Origin: CAYVQE01 sp964633205
GTDB lineage: Bacteria > Myxococcota > B64-G9
Length of the DNA stretch: 64,000 nucleotides
Assembly (NCBI GenBank): GCA_964633205.1
Contig: CAZWFN010000014.1
Location: 1-64,000 of the forward strand
Reading direction: 5' to 3'
The notes beneath the pieces were generated by a model. The model was not told where the DNA came from. It saw only the letters and a list, made by a program, of their open reading frames with translations, and ran no database searches. Every line of letters begins with the position of its first letter. Positions within the stretch are counted from its first letter, which is position 1. Positions 35,126 through 44,098 of this stretch are shown here, piece by piece. The position numbers were made by a program, and so were the translations under genes.

Positions 35126-35755
35126 ATGTTCCAGGAACTGCTGCAGCGGGTCATCAACATCCTGTTCAAACCGATGGACGAGTGGCGCAAGATCCAGGGC
35201 GAGACCTGGACCATCCAGAACCTGTTCCTGCGCTACGCCGTGATCCTAGCCGCCATCCCAGCCGTGGCCGGCTTCATCGGCCACGCCGTCATCGGCCACT
35301 CGGTCATGGGCATCAGCTTCCGCATCCCGGTGGGCAATGCCATCCTGTGGGCGGTGATGCAGTATGCCCTGTCCTTGGTCTCGGTCTTCGCGGTGGCCTT
35401 CATCATGGACGCGCTGGCGCCGACCTTCGGCGCCCAGAAGGATCTGCTGACCTCGTTCAAGGTGGTGGTGTTCTCCTTCACCGCCTCCTGGGTGGGCGGC
35501 CTCTTCCACCTGGTGCCGGCCCTGTCGGTGCTGGCCCTGCTGGCCGGCATCTACTCGCTGGTGCTGCTCTACTTCGGCATGAAGGCCATCCGCAATGTGC
35601 CGGCAGACAAGCTGGTCGGCTACTACGTGACCACCCTGATCATCACCATCGTGGTCATGGCCGTGGTCGGCTTCCTGGTCGGTGCCATCGCCCTGCCCTC
35701 GGTGGGCGCGACCGCCTCGGACATGACCAGCGAGATGCTGAACAGCATGCGCTGA
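35126..35755 (+). CDS. Yip1-family polytopic membrane protein
   Basis: 209 residues. An N-terminal amphipathic motif with FKPMDEWRKIQGE, characteristic of bacterial Yip1-like proteins, is followed by about five transmembrane helices (starting near 38, 78, 120, 150 and 180). ATG follows CGGAGG. Function in bacteria is unknown. Eukaryotic relatives act in membrane trafficking, but that should not be transferred. It ends 158 bp before the M16 peptidase gene. Confidence 0.75.
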   Translation: MFQELLQRVINILFKPMDEWRKIQGETWTIQNLFLRYAVILAAIPAVAGFIGHAVIGHSVMGISFRIPVGNAILWAVMQYALSLVSVFAVAFIMDALAPTFGAQKDLLTSFKVVVFSFTASWVGGLFHLVPALSVLALLAGIYSLVLLYFGMKAIRNVPADKLVGYYVTTLIITIVVMAVVGFLVGAIALPSVGATASDMTSEMLNSMR

Positions 35756-35913
35756 GCCCGCCCCGCGCTGCGGCGCACGGCGCAACCCCATCGGCACGCC
35801 GGGGGCGGAGCCGTGGCCGGCGGTGACATTCAGGTGACAAGCGGCTGCCACAATGGGGCTGGTGCCGCCGCCGCGCCGCGCGGCGGGCGGCGGCCGAGCG
35901 TGAAGGAGTGGCC

Positions 35914-37317
35914 ATGCCCGACGAGCCAGGCTCGCGCCTGACAGCCGGCGGTCACCGGCCGGTGGCCGCGGTTGGAGTGACCTGCCTGCTGGCGTTGCTG
36001 GCAGTACCGGCGGTCGCCGCTGCGGCTGCCGCCGAGCTGCCGCGGCCGCAGATCCAGCAGTGGGAGCTCGAAAACGGCCTCGACGTCATCTACCTGGGCG
36101 TCCACCGGATGCCGGTGGTCACGGTGCAGGTCTGGTACCACGCCGGCTCCAAGGACGAGCCGCCGGACCGCCGCGGCACGGCCCACATGTTCGAGCACAT
36201 CATGTTCAAGGGCACCCGCCACGTGCCGCCCGAGAAGCACGCCCAGATGATCGACAAGCTCGGCGGTGACATCAACGGCTTCACCCTGGAGGACGCCACC
36301 GCCTACTACGACACCGTGCCCAAGCAGTACCTCGATTTCGCCGTCCGGCTCGAGGCCGAGCGCATGCAGCACCTGCTGTTTCTGCCGCAGACCATCGACA
36401 CCGAGCGCGAGGTGGTCAAGGAAGAGATCCGGGTGCGCGAGAACCACCCCATCCTCGAGGCCCTGCTGCGGGTGCGGCAGCTGGCCTTCCAGCGCCATCC
36501 CTACGCCTGGGACGCCGGCGGGCGGATGGCCGATCTCGACCGCATCGGCCCCGAGGACCTGGAGCGCTTCTACCACCGCTACTACCAGCCGAACAACGCC
36601 GCGCTGATCGTGGTCGGCGACGTGACCGCCGCCGAGGTGCGCGCCAGCGCGGAGCGTTGGTTCGGCGATATCCCGCGGGCGCCGGCGCCGCCGCGGCCGG
36701 CCGCCGCGCTGGCCGAGCCCGAGCAGACCGAGCCGCGGCGGGCCGTGTCCGAGACCGGCCAGTACGGTCTGATCATCGCCGGCTTCAAGGGGCCGGAGGC
36801 GGCCCACGCGGACATCCCGGCGCTGCAGCTGCTGGCCGCTCTGCTCAGCCGCGGCGAGTCCTCGCGGCTCTACCAGCGCATCGTGCGCCGCGACAAGGTG
36901 GGGGTGTTCGTCAAGGCCTCGTTCATGCCGCTGGAGGATCCGGGGCTGCTGCTGGTGTTCGCCGCCCACCTGGCGCCCGAGCAAGCCGGAGCGGTCGAAA
37001 AGGCCCTGCTGGACGAGCTCGCCGAGCTGCGGGCCGAGCCGGTCGGCGAGCGCGAGCTGCAGAAGGTCAAGAACCAGCTGACGGCCGGTTTCGTCTTCCG
37101 GCTGCAGAAGGTCTGGGCGCTGGCCTGGGAGATCGGCCGCTCGTGGGCCTTCACCGGCGACGCCAACCACTGGCTGCAGGAGTTCGACCGCATGGCCGCG
37201 GTCACCCCGGCCGAGCTGCAGCGGGTGGCCTGCCAGTACCTGCGGCCGCAGCGCATGACCCTGGTGCGGGTGCCGCCGGAGAGCGGACAGGCCGCGGCCG
37301 CGGGAGGCCGGCCGTGA
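35914..37317 (+). CDS. M16-family zinc peptidase (catalytic subunit)
   Basis: 467 residues with a signal peptide-like hydrophobic run (about 18-40). The inverted zinc motif HMFEH (91-95, HxxEH) and the following Glu-containing helix are intact, so it should be active like pitrilysin or the mitochondrial processing peptidase beta subunit. The two-lobed M16 core covers the rest. ATG 35914 is chosen over GTG 35908 because AAGGAG is better spaced. The next gene, an M16 relative without zinc ligands, overlaps by 4 bp (GTGA), as in other bacterial two-subunit M16 peptidases. Location is envelope, and the substrate is unknown. Confidence 0.88.
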   Translation: MPDEPGSRLTAGGHRPVAAVGVTCLLALLAVPAVAAAAAAELPRPQIQQWELENGLDVIYLGVHRMPVVTVQVWYHAGSKDEPPDRRGTAHMFEHIMFKGTRHVPPEKHAQMIDKLGGDINGFTLEDATAYYDTVPKQYLDFAVRLEAERMQHLLFLPQTIDTEREVVKEEIRVRENHPILEALLRVRQLAFQRHPYAWDAGGRMADLDRIGPEDLERFYHRYYQPNNAALIVVGDVTAAEVRASAERWFGDIPRAPAPPRPAAALAEPEQTEPRRAVSETGQYGLIIAGFKGPEAAHADIPALQLLAALLSRGESSRLYQRIVRRDKVGVFVKASFMPLEDPGLLLVFAAHLAPEQAGAVEKALLDELAELRAEPVGERELQKVKNQLTAGFVFRLQKVWALAWEIGRSWAFTGDANHWLQEFDRMAAVTPAELQRVACQYLRPQRMTLVRVPPESGQAAAAGGRP

Positions 37318-39605
37318 CGCGACGGCGACAGCGGCGCTGGGGCCGGCGGCTGGTCCGGCCGGCGGCGGTGTTGCTGCTGGCCTGGTTGCCGCCGGGCTGC
37401 GACGAGGAGCGGGCCCCGGCGGCCGATGCCGGGCCCGAGCCGGCGCTGGTGGTCGACGCCGGCAGCAGTGCGCCCTGGGCCGGACGCGACGATCTGATCA
37501 GCGCTCCCGAGCCGCAGCCGCCCAAGGCCTTGGATCTGGCGCCGCTGACGCGCAGCCGGCTGGACAACGGGCTCGAGCTGCGGCTGATGCCCGACCACCG
37601 CTGGCCGATCGTCCACCTGCACCTGGTGATCCGGGCGGGCACCGACCGCGAGCCGCGCCGCAAGCGCGGGCTGGCCGCCTTCGCCGCCGAGATGCTGACC
37701 AAGGGCACGGCTGAGCGCAGCGCCGACGGGATCGCCGGCGCCATCGACTACGTCGGCGGCGAGCTGCGCGCCCGGGTCGACCGCGACGGCAGCCACCTGA
37801 GCTGCCAGGTGCTGTCCCGCGATCTGGACACCTGTCTGGAGCTGCTGGCGGACATGGCCGCCCGGCCCGTTTTCCCCGCCAACGAGATGGGGGTGGTGCG
37901 CGATCAGCTCATCACGACGGTCAAGCAGGTGCGCGACAACGATTCGATGCTGGCCTGCGAGCACTTCCAGAACCTGCTGTGGACCGAGGCCCATATCCGG
38001 GGCTGGCCGACCACGGTCGAGTCGGTCAACGCCATCGAGCGCGATGACCTGGTGGCCTGGCACCGGGCGCACTTCATGCCCAACAACGCCCTGCTGGCGG
38101 TCACCGGCGACGTGCGGCCGGCGCGACTGCAGAAGCGCATCCGCAAGGCTTTCGGCGGCTGGCAGCCGCGGACGCCGGCCGTTCACCGGCCCGATCCGCT
38201 GCCGCAGCACGAGTCCCGGCGCATCCGCTTGGTGGACAAGCCCGGCCAGAGCCAGGCGCACCTCGAGCTCGGTCACCTGGGCCTGGCCCACGCCGATCCG
38301 GATTTCGCCGCCGCCGAGCTGGTGACCCACATCCTGGCCGGGGCCACCTTCTCCTCGCGCTTGATGAAGGTGGTCCGGGCCGAAGGGGGCAAGGTCTACG
38401 GCGTCAAGTCCGAGGTCGAGGCGGGCCGGCGGCCGGGCGCCTTCTGGATCTGGACCTTCACCCGCAACGCCGAGGCGCTGTCCACCCTGGAGCTGGTGCT
38501 GGCCGAGATCGAGCGCATGCACCGCGCCGGGCCCAGCGCCCAGGAGCTGGCCGACGCCAAGTCGCATCTGGCCGGCCGGGCTGTGCGCCAGCTGGAGACG
38601 GTGGCCGATCTGGCCGCCGCCCTGGTGCGCGCCGAGCTCCACGGCCTGGACGTCGATCAGCTGCGGCAGCGGCCGGTGCGCCTGGCGCGCATCGGGCTCG
38701 AGCAGGCGCGGCGGCTGGCCCGCGAGCGGCTGCACCCGGATCGGCTGGCCGTGGTTCTGGTGGGCGATGGCGCCGCCATCGCGCCACAGCTCGACCGCGC
38801 CGGTCTGGCCTACGAACGGGTGGGCTACCTGGAGCCCACCACGGTCAGCGGCCGCGCCGCCGGCGAGGCCCCGGTGGCCCCGAGCGAGGCGTTCCAGTCG
38901 GATGAAAGGGGCCATGCCCTGCTGCAGCGCGCCCTGGCGGCCAAGGGGGTGGCGGGCAAGCCGAAGGCGCTGCGGCGGCTGTTCATCCGCGGCAGCGGCA
39001 GCCTGCGCGCCGGTGGGAGCCCGATCGCGATCGAGATGCGCGTCTGGGAACGCGAGCCGGACGCCCGGCGGTTGGAGATCGACATGCCCTTGGGTACCGC
39101 CGTCTCGCTGCTCAATGCCCGGGGTGTTTGGCTTGGCGTCGCCGGCTTGTTGCGGCGGGCGCCGCCCGAGTTGGCCGAGCGCGAGCGGGCCGGCCGCTGG
39201 CGCGACCCCGACCGGATCCTGCTGCACCACCTGCGCGGCGAGGCGATCCGGGTCCGGGCCCTTACACCCGAGGCTGACCAGGAGCACCGGCATCCGCGCA
39301 TCGAGCTGCGCCGGGCGGATGGCAGCTGGCCCACCGTGATCCAGTTCGATCCCGAAAACATGCTCATCGAGCGCTTGGAGTACGAGCGCGGCGACGATCC
39401 GGTGGTGGTCGAGCTGGGCGACTACCGGCCGCTGGCGGGCATCCAGTTCGCCCACCACATCCGCCAGAGCGGGCCCGAAGGCGAGATCGAGATCCGGATC
39501 GAGTCCATCGAGCTCGACCCGGATCTCGAGTCGGTCCGCTTCGCCCCGCCGGCCGTGGCCGAAGACGGCGGCAGCGACCACGAGCGACCCGACGCCGGCG
39601 ATTGA
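37314..39605 (+). CDS. inactive M16-like lipoprotein with C-terminal LolA-like domain
   Basis: 763 residues. A lipoprotein signal (LLLAWLPPGC, Cys about 27) precedes an M16-like region (about 75-500) that keeps the overall fold but lacks HxxEH: the equivalent segment reads RRKRGLAAFAAEM. It should therefore be the non-catalytic partner of the upstream peptidase. From about 540 to 763 follows a beta-rich domain (FIRGSGSLRAGGS..., then RLEYERGDDPVVVELGDYRPL and HHIRQSG) that resembles LolA/LolB-fold lipoprotein carriers. This fusion is unusual. It starts at GTG overlapping the previous stop after GGGAGG. Confidence 0.75.
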   Translation: MTRRRQRRWGRRLVRPAAVLLLAWLPPGCDEERAPAADAGPEPALVVDAGSSAPWAGRDDLISAPEPQPPKALDLAPLTRSRLDNGLELRLMPDHRWPIVHLHLVIRAGTDREPRRKRGLAAFAAEMLTKGTAERSADGIAGAIDYVGGELRARVDRDGSHLSCQVLSRDLDTCLELLADMAARPVFPANEMGVVRDQLITTVKQVRDNDSMLACEHFQNLLWTEAHIRGWPTTVESVNAIERDDLVAWHRAHFMPNNALLAVTGDVRPARLQKRIRKAFGGWQPRTPAVHRPDPLPQHESRRIRLVDKPGQSQAHLELGHLGLAHADPDFAAAELVTHILAGATFSSRLMKVVRAEGGKVYGVKSEVEAGRRPGAFWIWTFTRNAEALSTLELVLAEIERMHRAGPSAQELADAKSHLAGRAVRQLETVADLAAALVRAELHGLDVDQLRQRPVRLARIGLEQARRLARERLHPDRLAVVLVGDGAAIAPQLDRAGLAYERVGYLEPTTVSGRAAGEAPVAPSEAFQSDERGHALLQRALAAKGVAGKPKALRRLFIRGSGSLRAGGSPIAIEMRVWEREPDARRLEIDMPLGTAVSLLNARGVWLGVAGLLRRAPPELAERERAGRWRDPDRILLHHLRGEAIRVRALTPEADQEHRHPRIELRRADGSWPTVIQFDPENMLIERLEYERGDDPVVVELGDYRPLAGIQFAHHIRQSGPEGEIEIRIESIELDPDLESVRFAPPAVAEDGGSDHERPDAGD

Positions 39606-39701
39606 GCCGGGCTGCCGGCTTCCGCTGGACCCGGAGACGGGCGCGTGGTATTCAGATGAGAGCACATTCAGCTTCGGTCCTGAGCCTTCGAGGAGACGCG
39701 C

Positions 39702-40463
39702 ATGGGGAGCCAACGAGGTGAACCGCGGCGGGTCGGCGTGTTCGGCTGGCTGAAGCGCCTGCTCGGCCTGCTGGTGTTGGCGGCGCTCGGCTACGGCGGT
39801 TGGACGATTTATTGCGCCCAGCACGAGAAGGAGATGCTCGAGCGCATCATCGGCCGGCTGACCGCCGAGCAGCGGGTGGCCGACGTCTGGGTCGAGCGCA
39901 TCGGCCCGGCCGAGTCGGCCGGCCAGCGCGAGATCAGGCTCAAGGTGCTCGAGTACGGCGTCGACGGCCGGCCGCTCGATCCGATCTTCTGCACCTTCTC
40001 GGTCAGCGACATCATCCATTTCGAGGCGCTGGTCATCCGCCTGTCCGACGAGCTGGTCGAGAACGGTGACGGCAAGAGCATCCACCTGTTCCGCCGGGCC
40101 TACGCCCTGGATGACGGCGGTGACCGCTACGAAGCCTGCGAGTTGTCCCGGCCTGACAGCGTGCCGGGCGGCTACCGGCTCGACCCGGACGACCCGCGGG
40201 CCGGGGAGGTCGAGCGGCGCTTCTGGCGTTCGTTCTGGAGCTACGCGCTGGACCGGGAGGTGCGCCAAGCGGCCGGGGTGCGCAACGCCCAGATCGAGGC
40301 CCCGGCCACCCGTTTCCAGCCGGACCACATCTACCGGCTGATGCTCGAGGCCGACGGCGGCCTGACCATCCAGGCCCGGCCGGTGCCCGAGATCCTCAAG
40401 GGCGAACGGATGCACATCGATACCCCGGCCGGACCCGAGCCCACCCCGGCTGCCCAGCCCTGA
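39702..40463 (+). CDS. single-pass membrane protein of unknown function
   Basis: 253 residues: a cytoplasmic basic N-terminus, one TM helix (LKRLLGLLVLAALGYGGWTIY, about 17-37), and a soluble domain of about 200 residues with alternating strands and charged helices (EIRLKVLEYGVDGRPLDP). I do not recognise a family. ATG follows GGAGAC at about 5 nt. It is convergent with the PAS gene and 96 bp after the M16 partner, so it may be separate. Confidence 0.6.
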   Translation: MGSQRGEPRRVGVFGWLKRLLGLLVLAALGYGGWTIYCAQHEKEMLERIIGRLTAEQRVADVWVERIGPAESAGQREIRLKVLEYGVDGRPLDPIFCTFSVSDIIHFEALVIRLSDELVENGDGKSIHLFRRAYALDDGGDRYEACELSRPDSVPGGYRLDPDDPRAGEVERRFWRSFWSYALDREVRQAAGVRNAQIEAPATRFQPDHIYRLMLEADGGLTIQARPVPEILKGERMHIDTPAGPEPTPAAQP

Positions 40464-40470
40464 TATCCGC

Positions 40471-41340
40471 TCAAGCGCTGGGGGGATCCGGCTGCTCGCC
40501 CTCGGCCTGGCGCGAGATGGCCGACCACATCAGGCCCTTGTCCCCGGGGATGGGAAAGATCCGCGAGGCCATGACCAGGCGCGTGCCGTCGGGCCGCTCG
40601 ATGAGCACCCGGTGGGTGCGCCGGTTCCACGGCGTCTGGCCGGTGCGCAGCATGTCGCGGACGAAACACTCGATCGCCTGCGCGGCCTCGGGCGTGCGGC
40701 GCTCGCGCGGCAGCGAGCGATGCTGGACCTGCCACAGGTAGTGGCCCAGGGTGTCAACCCGCGACCAGCCGGTCAGCTCCTCCTGGGCCGGGTTCCACTC
40801 CATGATGACCCCGCGCTCGTCGGCCACCATGATGCCGTCGGCCGATTGCTCGACGATGGCCCGGTAGCGCTGCTCGCTCTCGCGCAGCTGGCGCAGGAAA
40901 GCGAAGCGCTCGGTGACGTTGGTCAGCGCCAGCATGGGCGTCGGCCCGCCGCCGAGCGCGGCCATCCGGGCGCTCGCCAGGCAGAACATCTCCTCGCCCT
41001 GGCGGCCGCGGCAGCGGGTCTCGAACTGGACCAGCTCGATCTCGCCGCCCAGCAACGGGTACAGCCGCCGCCGGGCGCGATCGAGGTCGTCGGGGTGGAA
41101 CAGGCACCAGACCTCTTGGCCGATGAGCAGGTCGAGCGGCTCGTAGCCCAGCATGCCGCCCAGCGCGCGGTTGGCCCAGACCAGCTTCTCGTCGCGGGCC
41201 AGAGCCAGTCCGATCAGACGGGTCTCGGCGGCACCTCGGAAGATGGCCTCGCGGATGTCGGTATCTGATATCACGCGGCCGTGAGTGTAACCGAGGCCGT
41301 CGGCTGGCGCAACCACCAACGGCGGGCTGTGGATTTGCAT
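40471..41340 (-). CDS. tandem PAS-domain sensory protein
   Basis: 289 residues with two PAS domains (about 35-150 and 155-280). The pattern ADERGVIMEWNPAQEELTG in the second half and LVWANRALGGMLGYEP in the first are typical PAS cores. No output domain follows, so it must act through a partner or is a truncated sensor. Start is uncertain: the ATG at 41340 has no Shine-Dalgarno, and a GTG at 41274 (start of VISDTDIREA) would remove 22 poorly conserved residues. It faces the NadD-NadE gene divergently, but no link is evident. Confidence 0.75.
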   Translation of the reverse strand: MQIHSPPLVVAPADGLGYTHGRVISDTDIREAIFRGAAETRLIGLALARDEKLVWANRALGGMLGYEPLDLLIGQEVWCLFHPDDLDRARRRLYPLLGGEIELVQFETRCRGRQGEEMFCLASARMAALGGGPTPMLALTNVTERFAFLRQLRESEQRYRAIVEQSADGIMVADERGVIMEWNPAQEELTGWSRVDTLGHYLWQVQHRSLPRERRTPEAAQAIECFVRDMLRTGQTPWNRRTHRVLIERPDGTRLVMASRIFPIPGDKGLMWSAISRQAEGEQPDPPSA

Positions 41341-41387
41341 GTGCGCCCGATCGAGGCCATGATCGGCGTCGAGCGAGGGTGTGGACC

Positions 41388-44024
41388 ATGGAACGCCAGA
41401 TCGCGGTCTTCGGCGGCAGCTTCAACCCGCCGGGCAAGCACCACCGGCGCATCGCCGAGATCCTGGCCGAGCACTTCGACGAGGTGCTGGTGGTGCCTTG
41501 CGGACCACGGCCGGACAAGCCGCCGACCCAGGCGGTGGCGCCGGTGCACCGGGCCGTCATGTGCGCGTTGGGCTTCGCCGGCCTGGATCGGGTGACGCTG
41601 GAACCCTTCGACCTGGAACGCGAACGCTTCACCCCGACCTGGCGGCTCGAGCAACGCTTCGCCGGGCGCGGTCGGCTGTGGCACGTGGTGGGCGCCGACC
41701 TGGTGGCCGGCGGAGGCGGCGGCCGATCCGAGATCCAGCGCTCCTGGCAACGCGGCCGGCAGCTGTGGTCCGAGCTGCGCTTCGCCGTGGTCAAGCGCCC
41801 CGGCCATGACCTCGACCCGGCCGACCTGCCGCCGCAGCACCGGGTGTTCGAGGCCGAGGCCGAGGGCTCTTCCACCGCGGTACGCCAGCGGTTGGCCGCC
41901 GGTGAGGCGCCGGGCGAGGCGCTGCTGCCGGCGGTGGCCGCGTACATCGAGCGCCATCGCCTCTACCGGGACACCTCCGGGCAAGCCCCGCAGCAGCCCG
42001 GCCCGGCCGCCGCCCTGGCGCGCATGAAGCCCATTCGGGTCGCCGCCGCCGTGCTGAACCAGACGCCGCTGGACTGGACGGGCAATGCCGAACGCATCCG
42101 GGCCGCCATCACCCAGGCCCGGGCGCTCGGGGCGTCGGTGCTATGCCTGCCGGAGCTGTGCATCAGCGGCTACGGCTGCGAGGACGCCTTTCTGGCCCCG
42201 CACGTGGCCGAGACCGCCCTACAGGTACTGCGCGAGCTGCAGCCGGAGACCGCGGGGATGGCGGTGTCGCTGGGGCTGCCGCTGATCCACCGCCGGGCCG
42301 TGCTGAATGCTGCCTGCCTGATGGTCGACGGCCGGGCGCGCGCCTTCGTGGCCAAGCGCCACCTGGCCCGCGATGGGATCCACTACGAGCCGCGCTGGTT
42401 TCGCCCCTGGCCCCGCGGCGCCCGCACCGCGATCGAGTTCGACGGCCAACCGGTGCCGCTGGGTGACGTGGTGCTCGACTGCCAGGGGCTGCGCATCGGC
42501 TTCGAGATCTGTCAGGACGCCTGGATGGCCGATCGGCCGGCCGTCGACCTGGCCGGCCGCGGGGTCGATCTGATCCTCAACCCCAGCGCGTCGCATTTCG
42601 CCCTGGGCAAGGCCGAAGTGCGCCGGCGGGTGGTCCAGGAGTCCTCGCGCGCTTTCGGGGTGGCCTACGTCTACGCCAATCTGCTGGGCAACGAGGCGGG
42701 CCGCGCCATCTACGACGGCGGCGCCCTGATCGCCGCCGCCGGCCGACTGCTGGCGGTCGGGCACCGCTTCTCCTTCGCCGACGTGCAGGTGACCTCGGCC
42801 GTGGTCGATTTGGCGGCCTTGCGGTTGGAGCAGACCGATGCCGCCGGCATCCGGTCGGGGCCGGCCCGGGCGACGGACGAGCCGGTGCGGGTCGACTTCG
42901 CGCCGCCGGCGGCGACGCCCGGGCCGGAGACGCCCGAGCCACCGGAGTGGGAGGCGGCCGCGGATCTGGCGGCCGAGGAGTTCACCCGGGCCGAGGCGCT
43001 GGGGCTGTTCGACTACCTGCGCAAGAGCCGCTCACGGGGCTTCGTGGTGTCGCTGAGCGGCGGCGCCGACTCGGCCGCCTGCGCCTGCCTGGTGGCCGCG
43101 ATGGTGCGCCTGGCCCACGCCGAGCTGGGCCCGGCCCTGATGCTGGCCAAGCTGCCCGGGGGGGAGCGCTTCCAAGGCACCGCCGGGGTGACGGAGCTGC
43201 TGGCCGGACTGTTGACTTGCGTCTACCAGGCCACCGCCAACTCCAGCCAGACCACCCGGCGAGCGGCCGCCGAGCTGGCTCCGGCGCTCGGGGCCCGCTA
43301 CCACGAGATCGATCTCGAACCGGTGGTGCAGGCCTACGTCGGGCGCATCCAGACCGCGGCGGGCCGCGAGCTGAGCTGGGAACGCGACGATGTGCCGTTG
43401 CAGAACATCCAGGCGCGGGTGCGGGCGCCGTCGGTGTGGCTGCTGGCCAACCTGAGCCGCTCGCTGCTGCTGGCCACCTCCAACCGTTCCGAGGCGGCGG
43501 TCGGCTACACCACCATGGATGGTGATACCTGCGGCGGCCTGAGTCCGATCGCCGGCATCGACAAGGCCTTTGTCCGGCACTGGTTGCGCTGGATGGAGCA
43601 CAGCGGGCCGGTCGGGCTGGAGCCCGTTCCGGCGCTGGCGGCCGTCAACGCCCAACAACCCACCGCCGAGCTGCGGCCGCCGGCGGCCGGGCAAACCGAC
43701 GAGGACGACCTGATGCCCTATCCGGTGCTGACGGCAATCGAGCGCGCCGCCGTCCGCGACCGGCGTTCCCCGCTGGCCGTGTTCGCGCTGCTGGAGGATG
43801 CGTTCGACGACCATTCGCCGTTGCAGATCGGCCGCTGGGTCGAGCGCTTCTTCGTGCTGTGGACGCGCAACCAGTGGAAGCGCGAGCGCTTCGCGCCCTC
43901 GTTCCATCTCGACGATCACAACCTCGATCCCCGCTCTTGGTGCCGTTTTCCCATCCTGTCCGGCGGCTACGAACGCGAGCTCGGCGCCCTGCGCCAGCAG
44001 CTGCGCCAGCTCGAAGACAGCTGA
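41388..44024 (+). CDS. NadD-NadE fusion: nicotinate-nucleotide adenylyltransferase and glutamine-dependent NAD synthetase
   Basis: 878 residues combining three catalytic parts. Residues about 1-195 are NadD-like, with GGSFNPPGKHH at 9-19 (a variant of the nucleotidyltransferase H/TxGH motif) and SSTAVRQRL near the end of the domain. After an Ala/Pro-rich linker, residues about 213-480 are the nitrilase-type glutaminase with triad E256, K323 and C375. Residues about 530-878 are the NAD synthetase with SGGADS (557-562), NRSEAAVGY and GDTCGGLSPI. Together they would turn nicotinate mononucleotide plus ATP into deamido-NAD and then, with glutamine and ATP, into NAD. The glutaminase and synthetase fusion is standard NadE. 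Adding NadD is the unusual part. The ATG at 41388 follows GAGGG. The internal ATG at 42024 (residue 213) lacks a ribosome site. Confidence 0.88.
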   Translation: MERQIAVFGGSFNPPGKHHRRIAEILAEHFDEVLVVPCGPRPDKPPTQAVAPVHRAVMCALGFAGLDRVTLEPFDLERERFTPTWRLEQRFAGRGRLWHVVGADLVAGGGGGRSEIQRSWQRGRQLWSELRFAVVKRPGHDLDPADLPPQHRVFEAEAEGSSTAVRQRLAAGEAPGEALLPAVAAYIERHRLYRDTSGQAPQQPGPAAALARMKPIRVAAAVLNQTPLDWTGNAERIRAAITQARALGASVLCLPELCISGYGCEDAFLAPHVAETALQVLRELQPETAGMAVSLGLPLIHRRAVLNAACLMVDGRARAFVAKRHLARDGIHYEPRWFRPWPRGARTAIEFDGQPVPLGDVVLDCQGLRIGFEICQDAWMADRPAVDLAGRGVDLILNPSASHFALGKAEVRRRVVQESSRAFGVAYVYANLLGNEAGRAIYDGGALIAAAGRLLAVGHRFSFADVQVTSAVVDLAALRLEQTDAAGIRSGPARATDEPVRVDFAPPAATPGPETPEPPEWEAAADLAAEEFTRAEALGLFDYLRKSRSRGFVVSLSGGADSAACACLVAAMVRLAHAELGPALMLAKLPGGERFQGTAGVTELLAGLLTCVYQATANSSQTTRRAAAELAPALGARYHEIDLEPVVQAYVGRIQTAAGRELSWERDDVPLQNIQARVRAPSVWLLANLSRSLLLATSNRSEAAVGYTTMDGDTCGGLSPIAGIDKAFVRHWLRWMEHSGPVGLEPVPALAAVNAQQPTAELRPPAAGQTDEDDLMPYPVLTAIERAAVRDRRSPLAVFALLEDAFDDHSPLQIGRWVERFFVLWTRNQWKRERFAPSFHLDDHNLDPRSWCRFPILSGGYERELGALRQQLRQLEDS

Positions 44025-44098
44025 GCCCGCACCGCTCGCTGGTGCGCGCTGGTCGATCCGGGTTAGACTCGGTGCCGGTGGGGCAGGAGGGTGTTGCG

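Noticed and set aside
36870..40415. Long open frames antisense to the M16 genes, and similar ones opposite cheA, A2M, tricorn and the thiolases
   Set aside because: In this very GC-rich DNA the complementary frame of a true gene often stays open. These frames give low-complexity His/Gln/Arg/Ala sequence with no domains, and sense genes with clear motifs occupy the same bases.
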